Notes under the pieces: model-generated
What the model was told of the DNA's origin: nothing
The model's database searches: none
What the model saw: the letters and a program-made list of their open reading frames with translations, nothing else
DNA from: Limonium bicolor
Lineage: Eukaryota > Streptophyta > Magnoliopsida > Caryophyllales > Plumbaginaceae
Assembly: GCA_023374045.1 (NCBI GenBank)
Contig: CM041778.1
Location: forward strand, 290,571,533 to 290,635,532
Length of the DNA: 64,000 nt
Reading direction: 5' to 3'
Program-made: the position numbers and the translations under genes
Shown: positions 8,947 through 21,357 of the stretch, piece by piece
How positions within the stretch are numbered: position 1 is the first letter of the stretch
Layout: each line of letters begins with the position of its first letter

Positions 8947-9540
8947 TTTTCCCCCTTTTTGTTGATGATGCCAAAAATCACTCAAGTGAATCCCGTAGCA
9001 AGAGTTAACCTGCAAAAAATACACACAAGCAAAGAAGCTTGGAAGAACCAACCTCTTGTTGATTGATTCCCTCTTAGTCCAATATTCCCCCCCAAGTTTG
9101 AGCACATTATTTAAGACAAGGCCAATAGGAGAAGAGCATAATAGAATTAAACTAAACTTACACAGAAACAGTTTGCTTGACCATCAAGAAGGGCAAAATT
9201 ATTAAGTTCAATTCAAGTCTTCCGACCACCAAAAACATTAATTCATCTTACTGAAAACGGGATTCACCGTTTTCCCCCTTTTTGACATCATCTGGCAAAA
9301 CAGGGTGAGTCTGCCTAACATCTAGAGGCAATCAAATGGCTAAATAGCCAACCGATAAAGTCTGCCAAATTTTGATAAAAACACCGCCAAGATGAACAAA
9401 GTTTGAGATGGGTTGAAAGTATGGTCAAGGGTGTACACTAAGAAATGGGGTGTGGTACTTGGTCTGCATCTTGGTATTGACCCATTCATTTTGAATCTCA
9501 AGAGAGTGCTATATGTGGCTAACCGTGGTAGTGAAGCGTA
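8947..9540 (-). other. Copia 3' noncoding region with repeated PPT-like tracts
   Basis: On the minus strand AAAAAGGGGG tracts preceded by a GATGATGTC or GGCATCATCAAC motif occur at about 9276-9290 and 8951-8975, with a third G-rich tract near 9087. Multiple PPT copies upstream of the 3' LTR are a known Sirevirus feature. No ORF. Confidence 0.5.
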
Positions 9541-10245
9541 TTAGCCAAAGTATTCATACCCATATGTGCAAGCTAGCGTTACTGTGAAGCGCAAACCAAA
9601 GTCACACAAGTTCCACACTTTGAAGTGGTGGCTGGAGCAAGAGTATGTCTTTTTCAAATTGAATATATGTTGAAGAGACGATCGTAATTTTCTTTGTTTT
9701 AGCCTTATCATGGGATTTCTGTCTTTCTTTCTTTTTCTTTTCTTCCAGTTTTTTGGGAAATTCACTTCACCTATGTGGTTATTTTTGCCAGACCGATTCC
9801 GTCTGTAGATTGACTCTAGCAGTATTTCTTGGTCGAATAAAGGGAAGGGTTGTGATGGACTTAAGTGGTAAGAGGTAGTGGGTTTAGCTTCAGTGGTAGT
9901 GGCAGTGGGTTTCGTACGAGTGGCAAGGGCTTCAATAGAGATAGTAGTGAAGCATGGACAAGGTAGGTTGGGTAATCGACTAGGGCTGTAGGGTGAGTTG
10001 GGCATTAATAATGATGGACCCAAAGTGGATGAGATTTTTGTATGGTGAGACAGCCATGGGAGACGAAGTGATGCTTTTGGGAGTTGGGATAACAATAAAC
10101 CTTGTTTGAAGGGTTTTCGGCTTTGAGTGGGAGAGTGAGTAGGAGTGGTTTGAGGGTTAAGATAATTTGTGGGTTGATTATGAAGGGGAAGTAGCAATGA
10201 TTTCAAGGATGAGGGTTTTGGAAGAGTGAGGTGATTGATGTGGGT
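9541..10245 (-). pseudogene. Possible Sirevirus env-like ORF, N-terminal part
   Basis: An open minus-strand frame of about 235 codons running from the CACTA edge to a stop at 9541. It is proline-, serine- and threonine-rich at first, then basic (NWKKRKRKKDRN). It sits downstream of the RNase H remnant, where Sireviruses carry their env-like gene, and the frame continues across the CACTA insertion into 20072 onward. No conserved domain recognised. The first residues of the longest ORF here come from the CACTA end and do not belong. Confidence 0.35.
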
Positions 10246-10261
10246 CACTAGTACAAAAATG

Positions 10262-10513
10262 GCCTGTTTCGGCGCCCCTATTTCGGCGGTTGTTAGCAAA
10301 CCGCCGAAATAAGTTGGTTTCTAAAAAGGTCGGGAACCTATTTCGGCGGTTCCTTACTAGGAACCGCCGAAATAGGCCCTCTTTAATAAAAAAAATATAC
10401 CTATTTCGGTGGTTCATCACTAGAAACTGCCGAAATAGGTGTTTTTATTTTTTTATTTTTTTTTATTTTATCATCTATTTTGGCGGTTCCTAACTAAGAA
10501 CCGCAGAAATAGG
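10262..10513 (+). repeat. Left subterminal hairpin array of the CACTA
   Basis: Four inverted repeats of 34-41 bases, each with a CTATTTCGGCGGTT-like arm and its complement around a short TTAG/ACTA loop (about 10270, 10338, 10400, 10472). In En/Spm the subterminal repeats bind the TNPA-type protein; the same role is inferred. Confidence 0.85.
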
Positions 10514-10519
10514 TCCTTT

Positions 10520-12649
10520 TAAAACCCCCCTGAACCCAATTCATCGTATTTTCTCACCGATTTCACTGCTCCCCTCCCCTTTGTTGCCACCCGTGGGTGC
10601 CGCCGTGGTCTTCGCCGTCGCCGCCTCCCAGTTCGAGTCCCACGACAGCAGCAACAGCAGTTACGAACATAGAGGGAGAGGTAACTTAAATTTTAGGGTT
10701 CCAATCATGTATTTGTTGTGTTGTATGTTGATATTAAGATTGTAAATGTGTATGTGGATGTCTAAGTTTGTGGTGTGTATAAGATTTATGCATATATTCA
10801 ATTTAAAATAAGTGAAAATACATGTGTTCATAAGGTGTTCGATGAAATGTTTAAATGAAAATTTTGATTTTTTTACTCATTTTGTATGTTTGTGCCTTTG
10901 TAGGGAGTAATTACTAAGCTGCTGTTGTAGATTGAACTCGTACGGGGCTGAAAACAGTTCACTTGTGAACTTGTAATATAGTCAACTTATGTCTTCATTT
11001 TTCAGTCCATTATAATTACAATCCTATATTTATGAACAAGGAACATACACAACTACTGAGTTTCTCTTGTATCTATATGTATTTGTGTCTCTACAGATAA
11101 ATACTTAAGAAGCTTCTTAACCATTTCATGGTAGATTGAAAGCGGAGCGGGGAACAATTCATTTACGAACCGGTAATATAATGTAACTTATCATTTTTCT
11201 CTTTTGTACTTTGTATTTGATTTCCACAAATTATTGGAATTTGGTTTGATGAATAAATTTGGTATATATTAGTTTGGTTTATTATAGAAATTTGTGTTGT
11301 TGAATGATTGGTGAATGCTTAATAATAAGCATGTTGTGTCCTTGTAGAGGGAAATCACTAAATGGGTTCACCATATTGAAGTCGTACGGGGCTGAATACA
11401 TTTCATTTGTGAACCCGTAATATACTCCACCTACATTTTCGTCTTTTAAGCTCATTATGTGTAATTTTGCAATCCTAATTACAAACAATTATCATACGTA
11501 AAATAATGAGTTTCTATTTTGTCTACAGAGAAGTGGTTAAGAAACTCCTCAGTAATTGCACGGTAGATTGAAAGCGGAGTTGGAAGAACCGGTAATCAAT
11601 CTAACTTTCTTTTTCTTTTTTTTACTTTGTATTTGATTTCCACAAATTAATAAAATTTGGTTTAATGGATAAATTTGGTATTAGTTTGATTTGTGATGGA
11701 AATTTGTGTTGATGAATGGTTGGTGAATGCTTAATAATAAGCATGGGATAGGTAAAATTATGCAAAAGTCATGCCGATTTTTTTTAACAAAATCTCTTCG
11801 TAATTAATATTGTTTGATGTATGTGTATATGTCTAACAATATCTAATTTTTTTATCAGGTCTCACTACATTCAAGTCCGTGAATCACCTCTCTTGTTTCC
11901 CGCCTTCTTCCATTACTGTTGCACTTTCCTCCTCTGTGCACAAGTAAGTAACTAAACCTTATTTTTTGTTTAATAAATGCAATTATGTATTTAAATATAA
12001 GTGCTAGTACATAATTTAGCTTCATTCCATATTTGTTGATGCATTTCTTTTGTAATTTATTTTTTGTTGCTCCCTTGCAGAGACATATCAGAAGTGGTAT
12101 TGCTGCATCTCTCGCACAGAAGCCTACCTCTCAGGCACCAGTCTCCCCTCTCCATAAATCCTTAAAAAACAAGTACGTATTTTAACTCTGGATTCTGTTT
12201 TAATCTCTAAACCGGTTTGAACTTATACAGTGGAGAATTGAAAATGTTGGTTTGATGATCTGAATTTGCAATTGGTTTTCAGTTAGCTAGTAAAGAATTG
12301 ATTTATTTTAATTGTTGGTTGCTGCCATTGTTGGAATGTTTGTGGTTGTGATGACTTTGGTGAGTGCTGAATAATAAGCACGGGATGTGTACAATTATGC
12401 AAAGGTCATGCCGAATTTTTTGTAGAAAAAGTATTCGTAATATTGTTTTAAACACCGGTTTCTGTTTTAGAAGTGCAACAATTTGTTAAATTTAAAATGC
12501 TAGTTTATTTTGTGTTTGCAACCTTAGAGTTAGGCTAGACTACTTGACAATCATCCCAGTCATGCTCCATTAAGAAATAAACATGTGCAACTTAATACAG
12601 ACCATATTCTATAAACATTTTAGTTTCACAAAGGCTATAACTCACACCT
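10520..12649 (+). other. CACTA upstream region with diverged tandem blocks
   Basis: Noncoding stretch before the transposase. Similar blocks recur: GTACGGGGCTGAA followed by TTGTGAAC and GTAATATA (near 10930 and 11385), GATTGAAAGCGGAG (11135, 11565), and GGTGAATGCTTAATAATAAGCATG with variants (11305, 11725, 12358). About 450-650-bp units have been duplicated. It may hold untranslated exons of the transposase gene, but no gene model is supported. Confidence 0.55.
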
Positions 12650-12670
12650 GTGATCTGTTGCACATATAGT

Positions 12671-15600
12671 ATGGAGCGTGACTGGATGTATGGTGATAGA
12701 GGGGAACATTTTGACAAGATGCTGAAAGAGTTTTGCAAAGCTGCAGTGCAACACAAGGACAGGACAAAGGCGGAGAAAATTCCATGTCCTTGTGTTGATT
12801 GTGGTGTGGTTAGACAATATTCAAGCATCAACGTCGTACAATTCCATCTGAAGACCCGTGGTTTCATGCCACATTATAGAAAATGGACTTTTCATGGAGA
12901 ACCTGTTGAAGATAATGCTTCAGCTTCCTACAGTCACGATCGGTGTAACTCAAGAACCGAGCAGACATTCGATACTACTAACGAGTCAGAACTCCCAAGC
13001 GCTTCCGGAGTCAATGTTGACAGTGAGTCGACTTATCATGATGAGCAAATGGACGAGATGCTTGATAACGTTGAGGATAATTTTGTCGACCGGCCGGATG
13101 AGTATCAAAGGTTGTTGGCATCCAAGACGGCGTTGTATCCTACTTGCACTAAGTACACGAAATTGACAGCTATATTGAATTTGTTCAACCTGAAGGGAAG
13201 ATATGGATTGAGTGACAAAGGTTTCACGGCATTCCTCGAGCTGATTCATGATATGCTACCGGATGAGAACGGTCTCCCTACCACCACGTATGAGGCAAAG
13301 AAATGGGTGTGTCCAATGGGAGTAGAGTACAAAAAAATTCACGCGTGTCCAAACAACTGTGTGTTGTACAGGGGTGAATACGAACATCTGGACAATTGCC
13401 CGAAATGTTCGTTGTCCCGGTATAAGCATAAAGATGGTGAGTACTCCTCCGTTCAGAAAAAAAGCCCTCCAGCAAAACTACTTTGGTATTTGCCGATTAT
13501 ACCCAGATTCAAACGGTTGTTTGCGAATCCGAAAGATGCAAAGAACTTACGATGGCATGCGGAGGGTAGAAAGAGTGATGAGAAATTAAGACATCCAGCA
13601 GATGGGCCTCAGTGGAGAAACATCAACAGACGGTACAAAGAACATTTCGGACATGAAGATAGGAATCTGAGGCTTGGGTTATGTACTGATGGAATGAACC
13701 CGTACGGCACATTGAGTAGTCAACACAGTACATGGCCTGTTCTACTAGTGATCTACAATTTGCCCTCATGGTTGTGTATGAAACGAAAGTACATCATGTT
13801 ATCTCTCTTGATATCTGGTCCCAAGCAGCCAGGTAATAGCATTGTTGTGTACCTTGCCCCTCTGATCGACGATCTGAAGCTATTGTGGAATGAGGGGACC
13901 GTGGTATATGATGCTTATGCAAGAGAGAATTTCACGCTCAAGGCTTTGTTGTTCTGTACCGTCAATGACTTCCCTGTGTATGGGAACTTGTCCGGTTACA
14001 CGGTTAAAGGAACATTTGCATGTCCCATATGCGAGGAAGACACTTGTTCGGACCGTTTAAAACATTGTGGGAAGAATGTTTATATGTGTCATCGACGTCT
14101 TCTCCCGAAGATCACCCTTATCGAGTAACGAAGAGAAGTTGTTCAATGGTCAAGCCGAAACTCGTGTGGCCCGTCTACCTCTGAGCTCTGAGGAAGTGTA
14201 CGAAAAGGTTAAGGACATTGCAAATGTATTTGGAAACACATCAAAACCGGCGAAAAACATTTGGAAAAAGTGTTCTATCTTTTGGGATCTACCTTATTGG
14301 CGTCATCTTCCTGTGAGACACTGCTTAGACATCATGCACATTGTGAAGAACGTTGGTGAGGCAGTGAGTGGGACTTTACTCAATATACCCGGCAAAACAA
14401 AAGACGGATTGAAAGTCAGAAAGGACATGCAAACCATGGGTATACGAAAGGAGTTACACCCACAAGAGAATGGGAAACGAATCTACCTACCTCCTGCATG
14501 CTACACGCTCTCAAAGGCTGAAAAGATTAGTTTCTGCAAATGTCTGCACTCGGTAAAAGTACCGTCTGGGTACTCTTCAAACTGGAAGAACATTGTATCG
14601 ATGAAGGATTTAAAACTTTTAGGCATGAAATCTCACGATTATCATGTACTGATGTTACATCTTCTTCCGGTCGCAATTCGAGGGATATTGCCATCTGATG
14701 TCAGAAATGCTTTAACTCGGTTATGTTTCTTTTTCAACACTGTTTGCTCCAAGGCAATTGACGTAACCTCTCTAGATGATCTACAACGTGAAATTGTTGT
14801 CACATTATGTCTACTTGAGATGTATTTCCCACCATCTTTCTTTGACATAATGGTGCATCTAATTGTCCACATCGTTCGCAAGATACAGTTCTGTGGTCCG
14901 GTATACTTACGGTACATGTACCCTTTTGAACGGTACATGGGTATTCTGAAAAGTAGAATGAAGAATAGGTATCGACCAGAGGGGAGCATTGTTGAAGCAA
15001 CAGTGACTGAGGAAGTCACAATTTGTGACCGATTATTTGAGTGAGGCAGAGTCTATTGGTATCCCAAAACCACGACACTATGGCAGGTTTAAGGGTAAAG
15101 GTGTCATTGGTAGAAAGATCGTGCAAGTTTCGCGTCAACTTATTCATCAAGCACATTTGTTTGTCTTACAACATCTTGAGGTTGTTGAACCTTATTTCGA
15201 AACCCATATGGTTGAGTTAAGGCATCAAAATCCTTTGAAAGACCACATTTGGCTGACAAAGGAACAAAACCGAGTTTTTATCCAATGGTTCAAAGATCAT
15301 GTGTTGACATTAGCATCATCAGATCCAGAAGCTGTAAGTGAAGAGATCAGATGTTTGGCAATCGGACCTGAAACTAATATTACATCATTTGAGGGGTATG
15401 ATATTAGTGGGTATACATACTACACTGCACGCCAAGATGCCAAATCGATAAACCAGAATAGTGGGGTAAAAATTGAAGCTGCTGCCACTGAGTACCACAG
15501 CGGTAACCGATCTCAACCAGTTAGTAACTCTAGTTGGTATTATGGTGTCATCGAGGACATCTGGGAACTAGACTACGACATTGATTCCTTTCTGTTGTTC

Positions 15601-15930
15601 CGGTGCAAGTGGGTGGACAACCGACGCGGGTACCAAAATGATGGAGGGCTTACCTTGGATCTTTCACGTGCCGGTTATACGGATGATCAATTTGTTCTGG
15701 GAAAGGATTGCGAACAAGTGTGGTATGTTGAGGATCCGAAAGACTGCAGATGGTCTGTTGTTCTTCCAGGAAGAAGGCCGGTTGTAATCGAAAATGAGAA
15801 TGAGGATAACGATGATAATGAAACGGTAGAGGAAACATCCTTGTTTCCTACTGGATTACCGATTCGATTGATGTTACCGAAAACGATTTGCTCTACGCAC
15901 GATCAGACCATGATGAGGGTGTTTGGGTAG
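12671..15930 (+). pseudogene. TNP2-type CACTA transposase, frameshifted
   Basis: Would cut and join the CACTA ends. From ATG 12671: a transposase-associated zinc domain (DWMYGDRGEHF, PCPCVDCG, FHLKTRGF), then the TNP2 core (LRLGLCTDGMNPYG, STWPVLLVIYNLPSWLCMK, MLSLLISGPKQPG, NDFPVYGNLSGYTVKG, HCLDIMHIVKNV), a DUF4218-like part (LMLHLLPVAIRGILP, MYPFERYMGILK) and a DUF4216-like C-terminus (SSWYYGVIEDIWELDY). The frame changes near 14105-14125 (two small shifts) and near 15020 (one base). Outside these the text is well preserved over about 1080 codons. The acidic tail ends at 15930. Domain names are from memory. Confidence 0.92.
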
Positions 15931-16253
15931 AAATATGAAATGATTTATGTTTTCGTGTCAGGTAATGTTGTTAGTAGAATGTAGACTGTAATGTCATCTT
16001 AACTGTTATTGTTATGCTTCATAGTATTTATGTTAATTTATATAATGACTTTATCTGATGAAAATGCTTTTTTTTTTGCAGTGGATGATCACCCTATGGA
16101 TGACCCCGTTGGACATTCTCTTGACTGGAGAAGCTGAGCCACAGCAGGGTAGACCAAGTAAGCGGGTCACAAGAGGAGGAAAGAAAAAGAAAGACCAGGT
16201 AGCTGTACGATGAACTGAGGCTGGCCCTTCACAGCAGACCGAAGAGCCGTCAG

Positions 16254-19200
16254 TTGTCCCACCAGAGGCCAAAAGCAAAAGAAGAGAGGTGCCACACGTG
16301 GGCTGAAGGCTTAAAGGGCCCTCCTACAAAACCGGTGCAATTCAATCAGTTCAACCAACCTCATGGAAATTGGAAGAATGACTTCACCGCTTACGGTAGC
16401 CATTTGGTGAAGACATTTTGTAACATAAACCACACTGGAAGCAAGTGCCTCAATCGTTGAAGGATACTATGTTTGAGCGTCTCCAGGTAAATCTCTACAT
16501 TATTACTATGATCTATTGTGAAATAATAGAATATTTATGTTTACTTTACTAACTGAATGATCATGTATGTAGTCTCGTTTCTCCGTGGATCCCGCACTTA
16601 AAAAGGATGTGCTATCATCGATGTCGAAACAGTTCCGGGACCACAAGAATAAGTTGGCTGACAAGTTCATCTACAAGATGCCTGATCCAGAAGATCCAGA
16701 TGATCCAGATCATGGTTTCGGCGGTGAGAGACCACCATGGGAGGTTTACGAGGGAATCACCGAAGAGCAATGGGTACAATTTGTTGAGTCACGTCACACA
16801 CCGGAGTTCCAGGTGCACTTTATTGTCATACATACATAAATTACTCTTAATTTCTTATGTCTTTTGTGTTCAATTTCACTAACATGATCATATTAATTTA
16901 TGCAGGCTCTCCGTGCAAAAAACAAGCAAATGCTAAGAAGAATCTGTACCCTCACCACTTAGGTGGAAAAAGTATTGCTCAAAGGGTACCAGAATGGGAG
17001 CAAAAGGGATATCTGCACATGGATGGCTCATTGGATACCTGTGGCAGAAGAATGAAAGTGTGGGAGTTAAGCCACATTCCGAAGAACTCTACTCCCGAAA
17101 ATCCTCAATACGATGATCCACGAGAGCAGTTATTGCTCAAATGGTAAGTGATATCATTTCATTTTTTGTCGAACTGTTCATTTCACTTGTATATGAACTT
17201 ATGTTAAACTAATAACTGTATTTGTGTGTTGTATTAGGGTGAATTAAGCTCTCAGCTAACCTAGGGCACCTGGACCTCACAGAGGAATGATGATCCTCTT
17301 ACACGCACTCTTGGTAAGAAGGATCATCCAGGTCGTGCCAATAGGTTTGGTGGGCACGTTGGTATCCGCCAGGCATTTGGCGTACCCGGGTCCAGAAGTG
17401 CACAGGGAAGGATGAGCTACGAGGAGCACCTGAGAGAGATGGCTGAGATGGAGCAGAGGATTAATCAGAGTGTCGACGAGAGGATCGCTCAGGCTATGTC
17501 AAGGCTTGAGACACAGAAGCATAGCAGCGAAGAGGTTTCTCGACCACCAGTTGAGTCACCCATTCATCATCAGAGTTCACCGGTAATGGAAGTAGTGTCC
17601 AGTCGGCTGAGCCGTTTCCCTGGTTAGACTAACATTTCAATTGAGTACATGACGATTAAGATTTTTCACTTGACCACTAATATCATCATAAGGGAATTCA
17701 CAATTTTTATCTAAACAAGTTCCACATAACACTCAGGCACCCACTGAGTGCACATTGTTTTTACAAATTGGAGTAGAAGAGGTCATGGTGGCATGAGGAA
17801 AACTTTTCCCTTCAGTTCCAAGTGATATTGTGCACGGTGAACCACTCCGAAATTACCATGCACGAGTGCTTCTGGATGAATTTGTTGCAGAGCATGGTGA
17901 TGTCGGTTTACCGGTGCCGATCCCACAAAGACATACCTTGCGTTCCGCACAAACTGTGACAGTGCAGTGGCCAGTACGATTGGTCAAACTCCCTGGGCAG
18001 GTATTTACTCTTAACCGTAGCTATAAAACTATTGATGTACCACCTTGCATCCATATACTTAATTAGTTAATATCATAGGATATGAGCCGACCAAAGGCTA
18101 ATAAGGGAAAAGGAAAAAGAATTGCTGCACCTGTGCAATCAAAGGCATCCACAAATTTCGTGCTTATACCTGATTTGGTGCATAAAAGAATATTGGCCGG
18201 CTTGCTGACTAATATGCAGATTCTGCACTCATCGTTGTTGCTGCTACCACCTCATTGTGATTCCCTCACTGTGGAAGATCACGAGCGGATATTTCACTAT
18301 CAAGTTCAAGGAGAAGATACACATCGATTTAGGATGTATATGTCTGACTTCGAGGAGTGTTTCGTGAGGGATTGGTTGAATGTGTCGATTATCAAGTCAG
18401 TCACCATGTGAGTGACTTCTACCTTTTTTATTTTGAATTCATTGATCGGTGATGAATTAGATGTTTGAATAAAAAGTTAATGACTAATGATATTGCCTCA
18501 TAGGTGGGTGCATAATAAGGTGATCAGTGTCTGTGAAGATCACAGATTCGGATTCCTGTGTCCTGCTATGTGCAGTGAAGTCCAGATGACGAGTGATATG
18601 GAAGGCCTTATGCAATATATGACGAATGCCATCTTTGAATGTTCTAACAAGTCATTTATTATGCTGCCATATCATTCAGGGTATGATATTTGACAATTTC
18701 TCTTAGTATTATCTAAAACATATAGTTTGTGTTAGTTGTTTAATGATTTCAACACATTGTGTAATTTGTGGACATTCGACATTGGTCATTGCTTGTGATG
18801 GTGTAGAAGTACCCACGAGTCTTGAAATTTGACTCACTTGGTAAGGGTGTCAAGAGACCGAAGATCGCCACCGCAATACTGAGGTAATTAGTTTGTTATC
18901 GTAAACAACAATTATTATTACTTAACATTAACTGTTTCATAACTTGCTACTGATACTTAAAACTATATATATTGCTGATGTATATAGTTCCATGAGAGCT
19001 GCATTATCTCTCCAGAATAAAACAATGAAGAGTAACATCCCTTGGAACACTGTCAAGGTACTCTATTAATTGATAAATTTGTGTGATAATGTTTAAACTT
19101 GTATATAACTGTCAATATGTGTGTTTGTATAGTGTCCGGTGCAGCCTGGGGGTTCAGAATGTGGATACTATGTCATGAGATTCATGAGTGACATAGTAGG

Positions 19201-19426
19201 AGCGTCGAACCTTTTACCAAAGCACTCGTTAGACAAGGTAACATTCTTTGAAAGTTTCAGTTATGCTCTTTACATGTTTTTAGACTTGTACGTTTTAGAT
19301 TAATGTTCATTTTTTTTCAAGGTTTACGAAGAAGTGCTCCAAGGTGGTCAGTATGATGACACTCAAATTGTTGAGATTCTTGAGGAGTGGTCAGAGTTCG
19401 TCTGCACAAGTTTAATGAATTGTTGA
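16254..19426 (+). CDS. Second CACTA gene: TNPA-like region plus Ulp1/C48 protease domain
   Basis: Multi-exon, exon edges approximate: 16254-16484, 16573-16812, 16905-17145, 17238-17625, 17750-18000, 18082-18408, 18504-18682, 18760-18883, 18989-19058, 19133-19237, 19321-19426; most gaps are GT-AG. The front half resembles the plant En/Spm-type (Ptta) domain (NLYPHHLGGKSIAQRVPEWE), with an acidic/glutamine helix (EEHLREMAEMEQRINQS) and a WPV-containing domain. The back half is a Ulp1-type SUMO protease: WVHNKV and RFGFLCP, catalytic His in RHWSLLVM (18780), Asp in KFDSLG (18831), Gln in CPVQPGGSECGYYVM (19142) and Cys (19160). Ulp1 domains are known in plant CACTA and MULE elements. At least one frameshift near 16920 and no clear start, so expression is doubtful. 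Confidence 0.8.
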
Positions 19427-19737
19427 TGATCATGAAGATGTTTTGTGAACTTTTTCAAGTATGTTATTGTAAATCTGTACACTTGTGGATGGTGTAATGG
19501 TAGATTTGAATTGTAATGTGGTTTTTTATTTGTAATGAAAGTGTGTAATTAAGTGTAATTGCATTGGTTTTGTTAACTCTCAAATTGTGGCGCGTCGTTG
19601 ATATTAATTGGGAGCTTTTATAACTTTTTAAATGTGTGTTGGAGCTCCCTGTGTGGATGAAGCTTTATTACAAGTCTCATTGAACCAAATGTGGTGAATA
19701 TATATATGCTGGGATGGAAAAAAAAGAAAGGGGGGGC

Positions 19738-20060
19738 TATTTCGGCGGTTCTTAGCTTAGAACCGCCGAAATAGATACAAAAATAGGCCTATCTCAGCGG
19801 TTCTTAGCTCACAACCGCCGAGATAGACTCATGGTGCCTTCTGGAATTGACCGATGTTGAGACCGACCATGAGTCTATCTCGGCGGTTGTGAGCTAAGAA
19901 CCACCGAGATAGACGTCGTCAGAATTTGATTTTGGCGCCCACCTATTTTGGCGGTTTTATTTACAACCACTGAGAGGGGTATACCTATTTTGGCGGTGCT
20001 CATTTCGGTGGTTTAAAACCGCCAAAATAGGCCCCTTGGAACCGCCGAAATAGGCCTCTT
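19738..20060 (+). repeat. Right subterminal hairpin array of the CACTA
   Basis: Five or so inverted repeats of the same CTATTTCGGCGG type; two units carry CTATCTCGGCGG instead, with matching changes in both arms (19787-19827 and 19872-19912). Includes a perfect pair around GTTCTTAGCTTAGAAC near 19755. Confidence 0.85.
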
Positions 20061-20071
20061 TTCTACTAGTG

Positions 20072-20560
20072 GGTGCTTCGGTTGAATTTGAATGGATAAA
20101 CTTGCGGGTTTTCAAAAAACATTTGTTCAAAAAGTTTAATTGAACTACTTAACCAAAGAGAGTCTGGTGCCAGAGAGACTATACCTGAGTACCCAGACTC
20201 CGCCTCCAAGAGGGAGAGAAGATACAACCACCCTCAGTCAGAACAAGTCATGCAATGGTGTGTGCGAAAGAGCTCAAATGCAACCATGGGTGATACCTTG
20301 GTGATGACATCAGCAAGCTGGGGTCTGTGGAAACATAGTTTAATTAGATTGAGTTCATCTCCACATGATCTCGTAACAAATGAGAACTCAAGTATATAAA
20401 TTTAGTGCGAGCATGAAATTTAGAGAATTTGACGACCTTAGCTGGTATTATCATACATAATGGTAACATTTTTTTTATCACAAATACCATAGTCTTCAAA
20501 GTACTTGAAGCTAGAGCGAGTCACCTTGCTTTCTACACAAGATTCACAAAGATAGTTGGC
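20072..20560 (-). pseudogene. Copia RNase H remnant (Sirevirus-like)
   Basis: Minus-strand fragments in shifting frames resemble the Copia RNase H end: YFEDYGIC, NVTIMYDNTSA, HARTKFIYLSSHLLRDHVEM and LNYVSTD. Stops and frameshifts make it non-functional. It continues across the CACTA into 10245-9541. Confidence 0.62.
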
Positions 20561-20599
20561 TTGCTTCTGCACATGACTTATAGCTCGAGGCTAATTGTT

Positions 20600-21010
20600 T
20601 TCTGCACAAGATATATATATTTATATATATCGGATATTCATATCTACACGTGTCATATTGTCTTAAGATCACCAGTATTAGAGTCATAAACCATATTTCC
20701 TTACAATCACGAGTGATAAAGTCATAAATCTTATAACATAAGATTGGAGAAATCACAAATTTGAGAGACATTTGAGAGACTATGTCCAAAAACAGCAACA
20801 AAGTTATAACATTATCAACTTTAAATAAAGAGGGGTTACCAACGGAGCCAATTCTTATGATTTTTATGTGCATGTTGTCTCTAAAAGTAACCTTTCCCCT
20901 TGATGGTCAGAGTGAGTTGTAAACTCAACTTAGTTTCCTGTCATATATCTTGAACAACCACTATCTAGAAACCAAGGGTCATTGTTCTGAGCCACTCTGT
21001 CTGTAAAAAG
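20600..21010 (-). pseudogene. Copia protease remnant, copy 2
   Basis: The translation resembles the Copia protease leader and active-site region: a WLFKIYDRK stretch where family members have W-LDSG-SRHMTG, then VTFRDNMHIKIIRIGSVGN. Degenerate. It follows zinc-knuckle copy 2 directly, as in a normal gag-PR order; integrase and RT are missing between it and RNase H. Confidence 0.5.
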
Positions 21011-21202
21011 CTACTGAATAGTTTTGGGAACCCAGATGTACTTGGGTCCCCTCTTCGACAATGATGAAGAACTATTATAGTAAAGATCACGGGCTTTGAT
21101 AATTACGGACAAACGAGATATATTGAATGAAAAATCAGGACAAAGTTTATTATAGAAAAAGTTCATGTGACCATCATAACCACAATATCTGCAAATTTTC
21201 AA
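21011..21202 (-). pseudogene. Copia Gag zinc-knuckle region, copy 2
   Basis: Open stretch with CRYCGYDGHMNFFYNKLC, a C-C-H-C knuckle, ending at IWVPK, the usual lead to Copia protease. It matches copy 1 at 22030-22200 in plan (CGYDGH, WVPK). Confidence 0.65.
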
Positions 21203-21307
21203 CGTAGAGGGAGTCTCACTTACCTAATCATGAGCGGTTTTCTCACCATTGTGAGCCATCAGGCACACCAAACTGATGGTGCCTGACTCAACGTTTTTTT
21301 AGTAGGA

Positions 21308-21357
21308 AATTTTAGCCATCTTGAGAGATCTGTCAGCCAATGTAGGCTCTAATACCA
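21308..21357 (-). other. Internal PBS and gag start of a second Copia copy
   Basis: The minus strand reads TGGTATTAGAGCC (21357-21345), a tRNA-Met-type PBS with one change, then 25 bases later ATGGCTAAAATT (21319), the MAKI start seen in many Sirevirus Gags. It is fused directly to integrase-region sequence on its right without an LTR between. Confidence 0.68.

Larger units (their letters stand above)
10246..20071 (+). mobile_element. CACTA (En/Spm) DNA transposon, 9.8 kb
   Basis: Begins CACTAGTACAAAAA and ends TTTTCTACTAGTG, inverted termini of CACTA type, flanked by the 3-bp target-site duplication GGT (10243-10245 and 20072-20074). It contains a TNP2-type transposase gene, a second gene with a Ulp1-like protease, and subterminal hairpin arrays at both ends. 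It sits inside a Sirevirus-like Copia remnant. The transposase has several frameshifts, so this copy probably depends on another for movement, while termini and TSD are intact, suggesting moderate age. Confidence 0.95.

Noticed and set aside
12592..13475. Minus-strand ORFs over the CACTA transposase
   Set aside because: Shadows of the plus-strand transposase.
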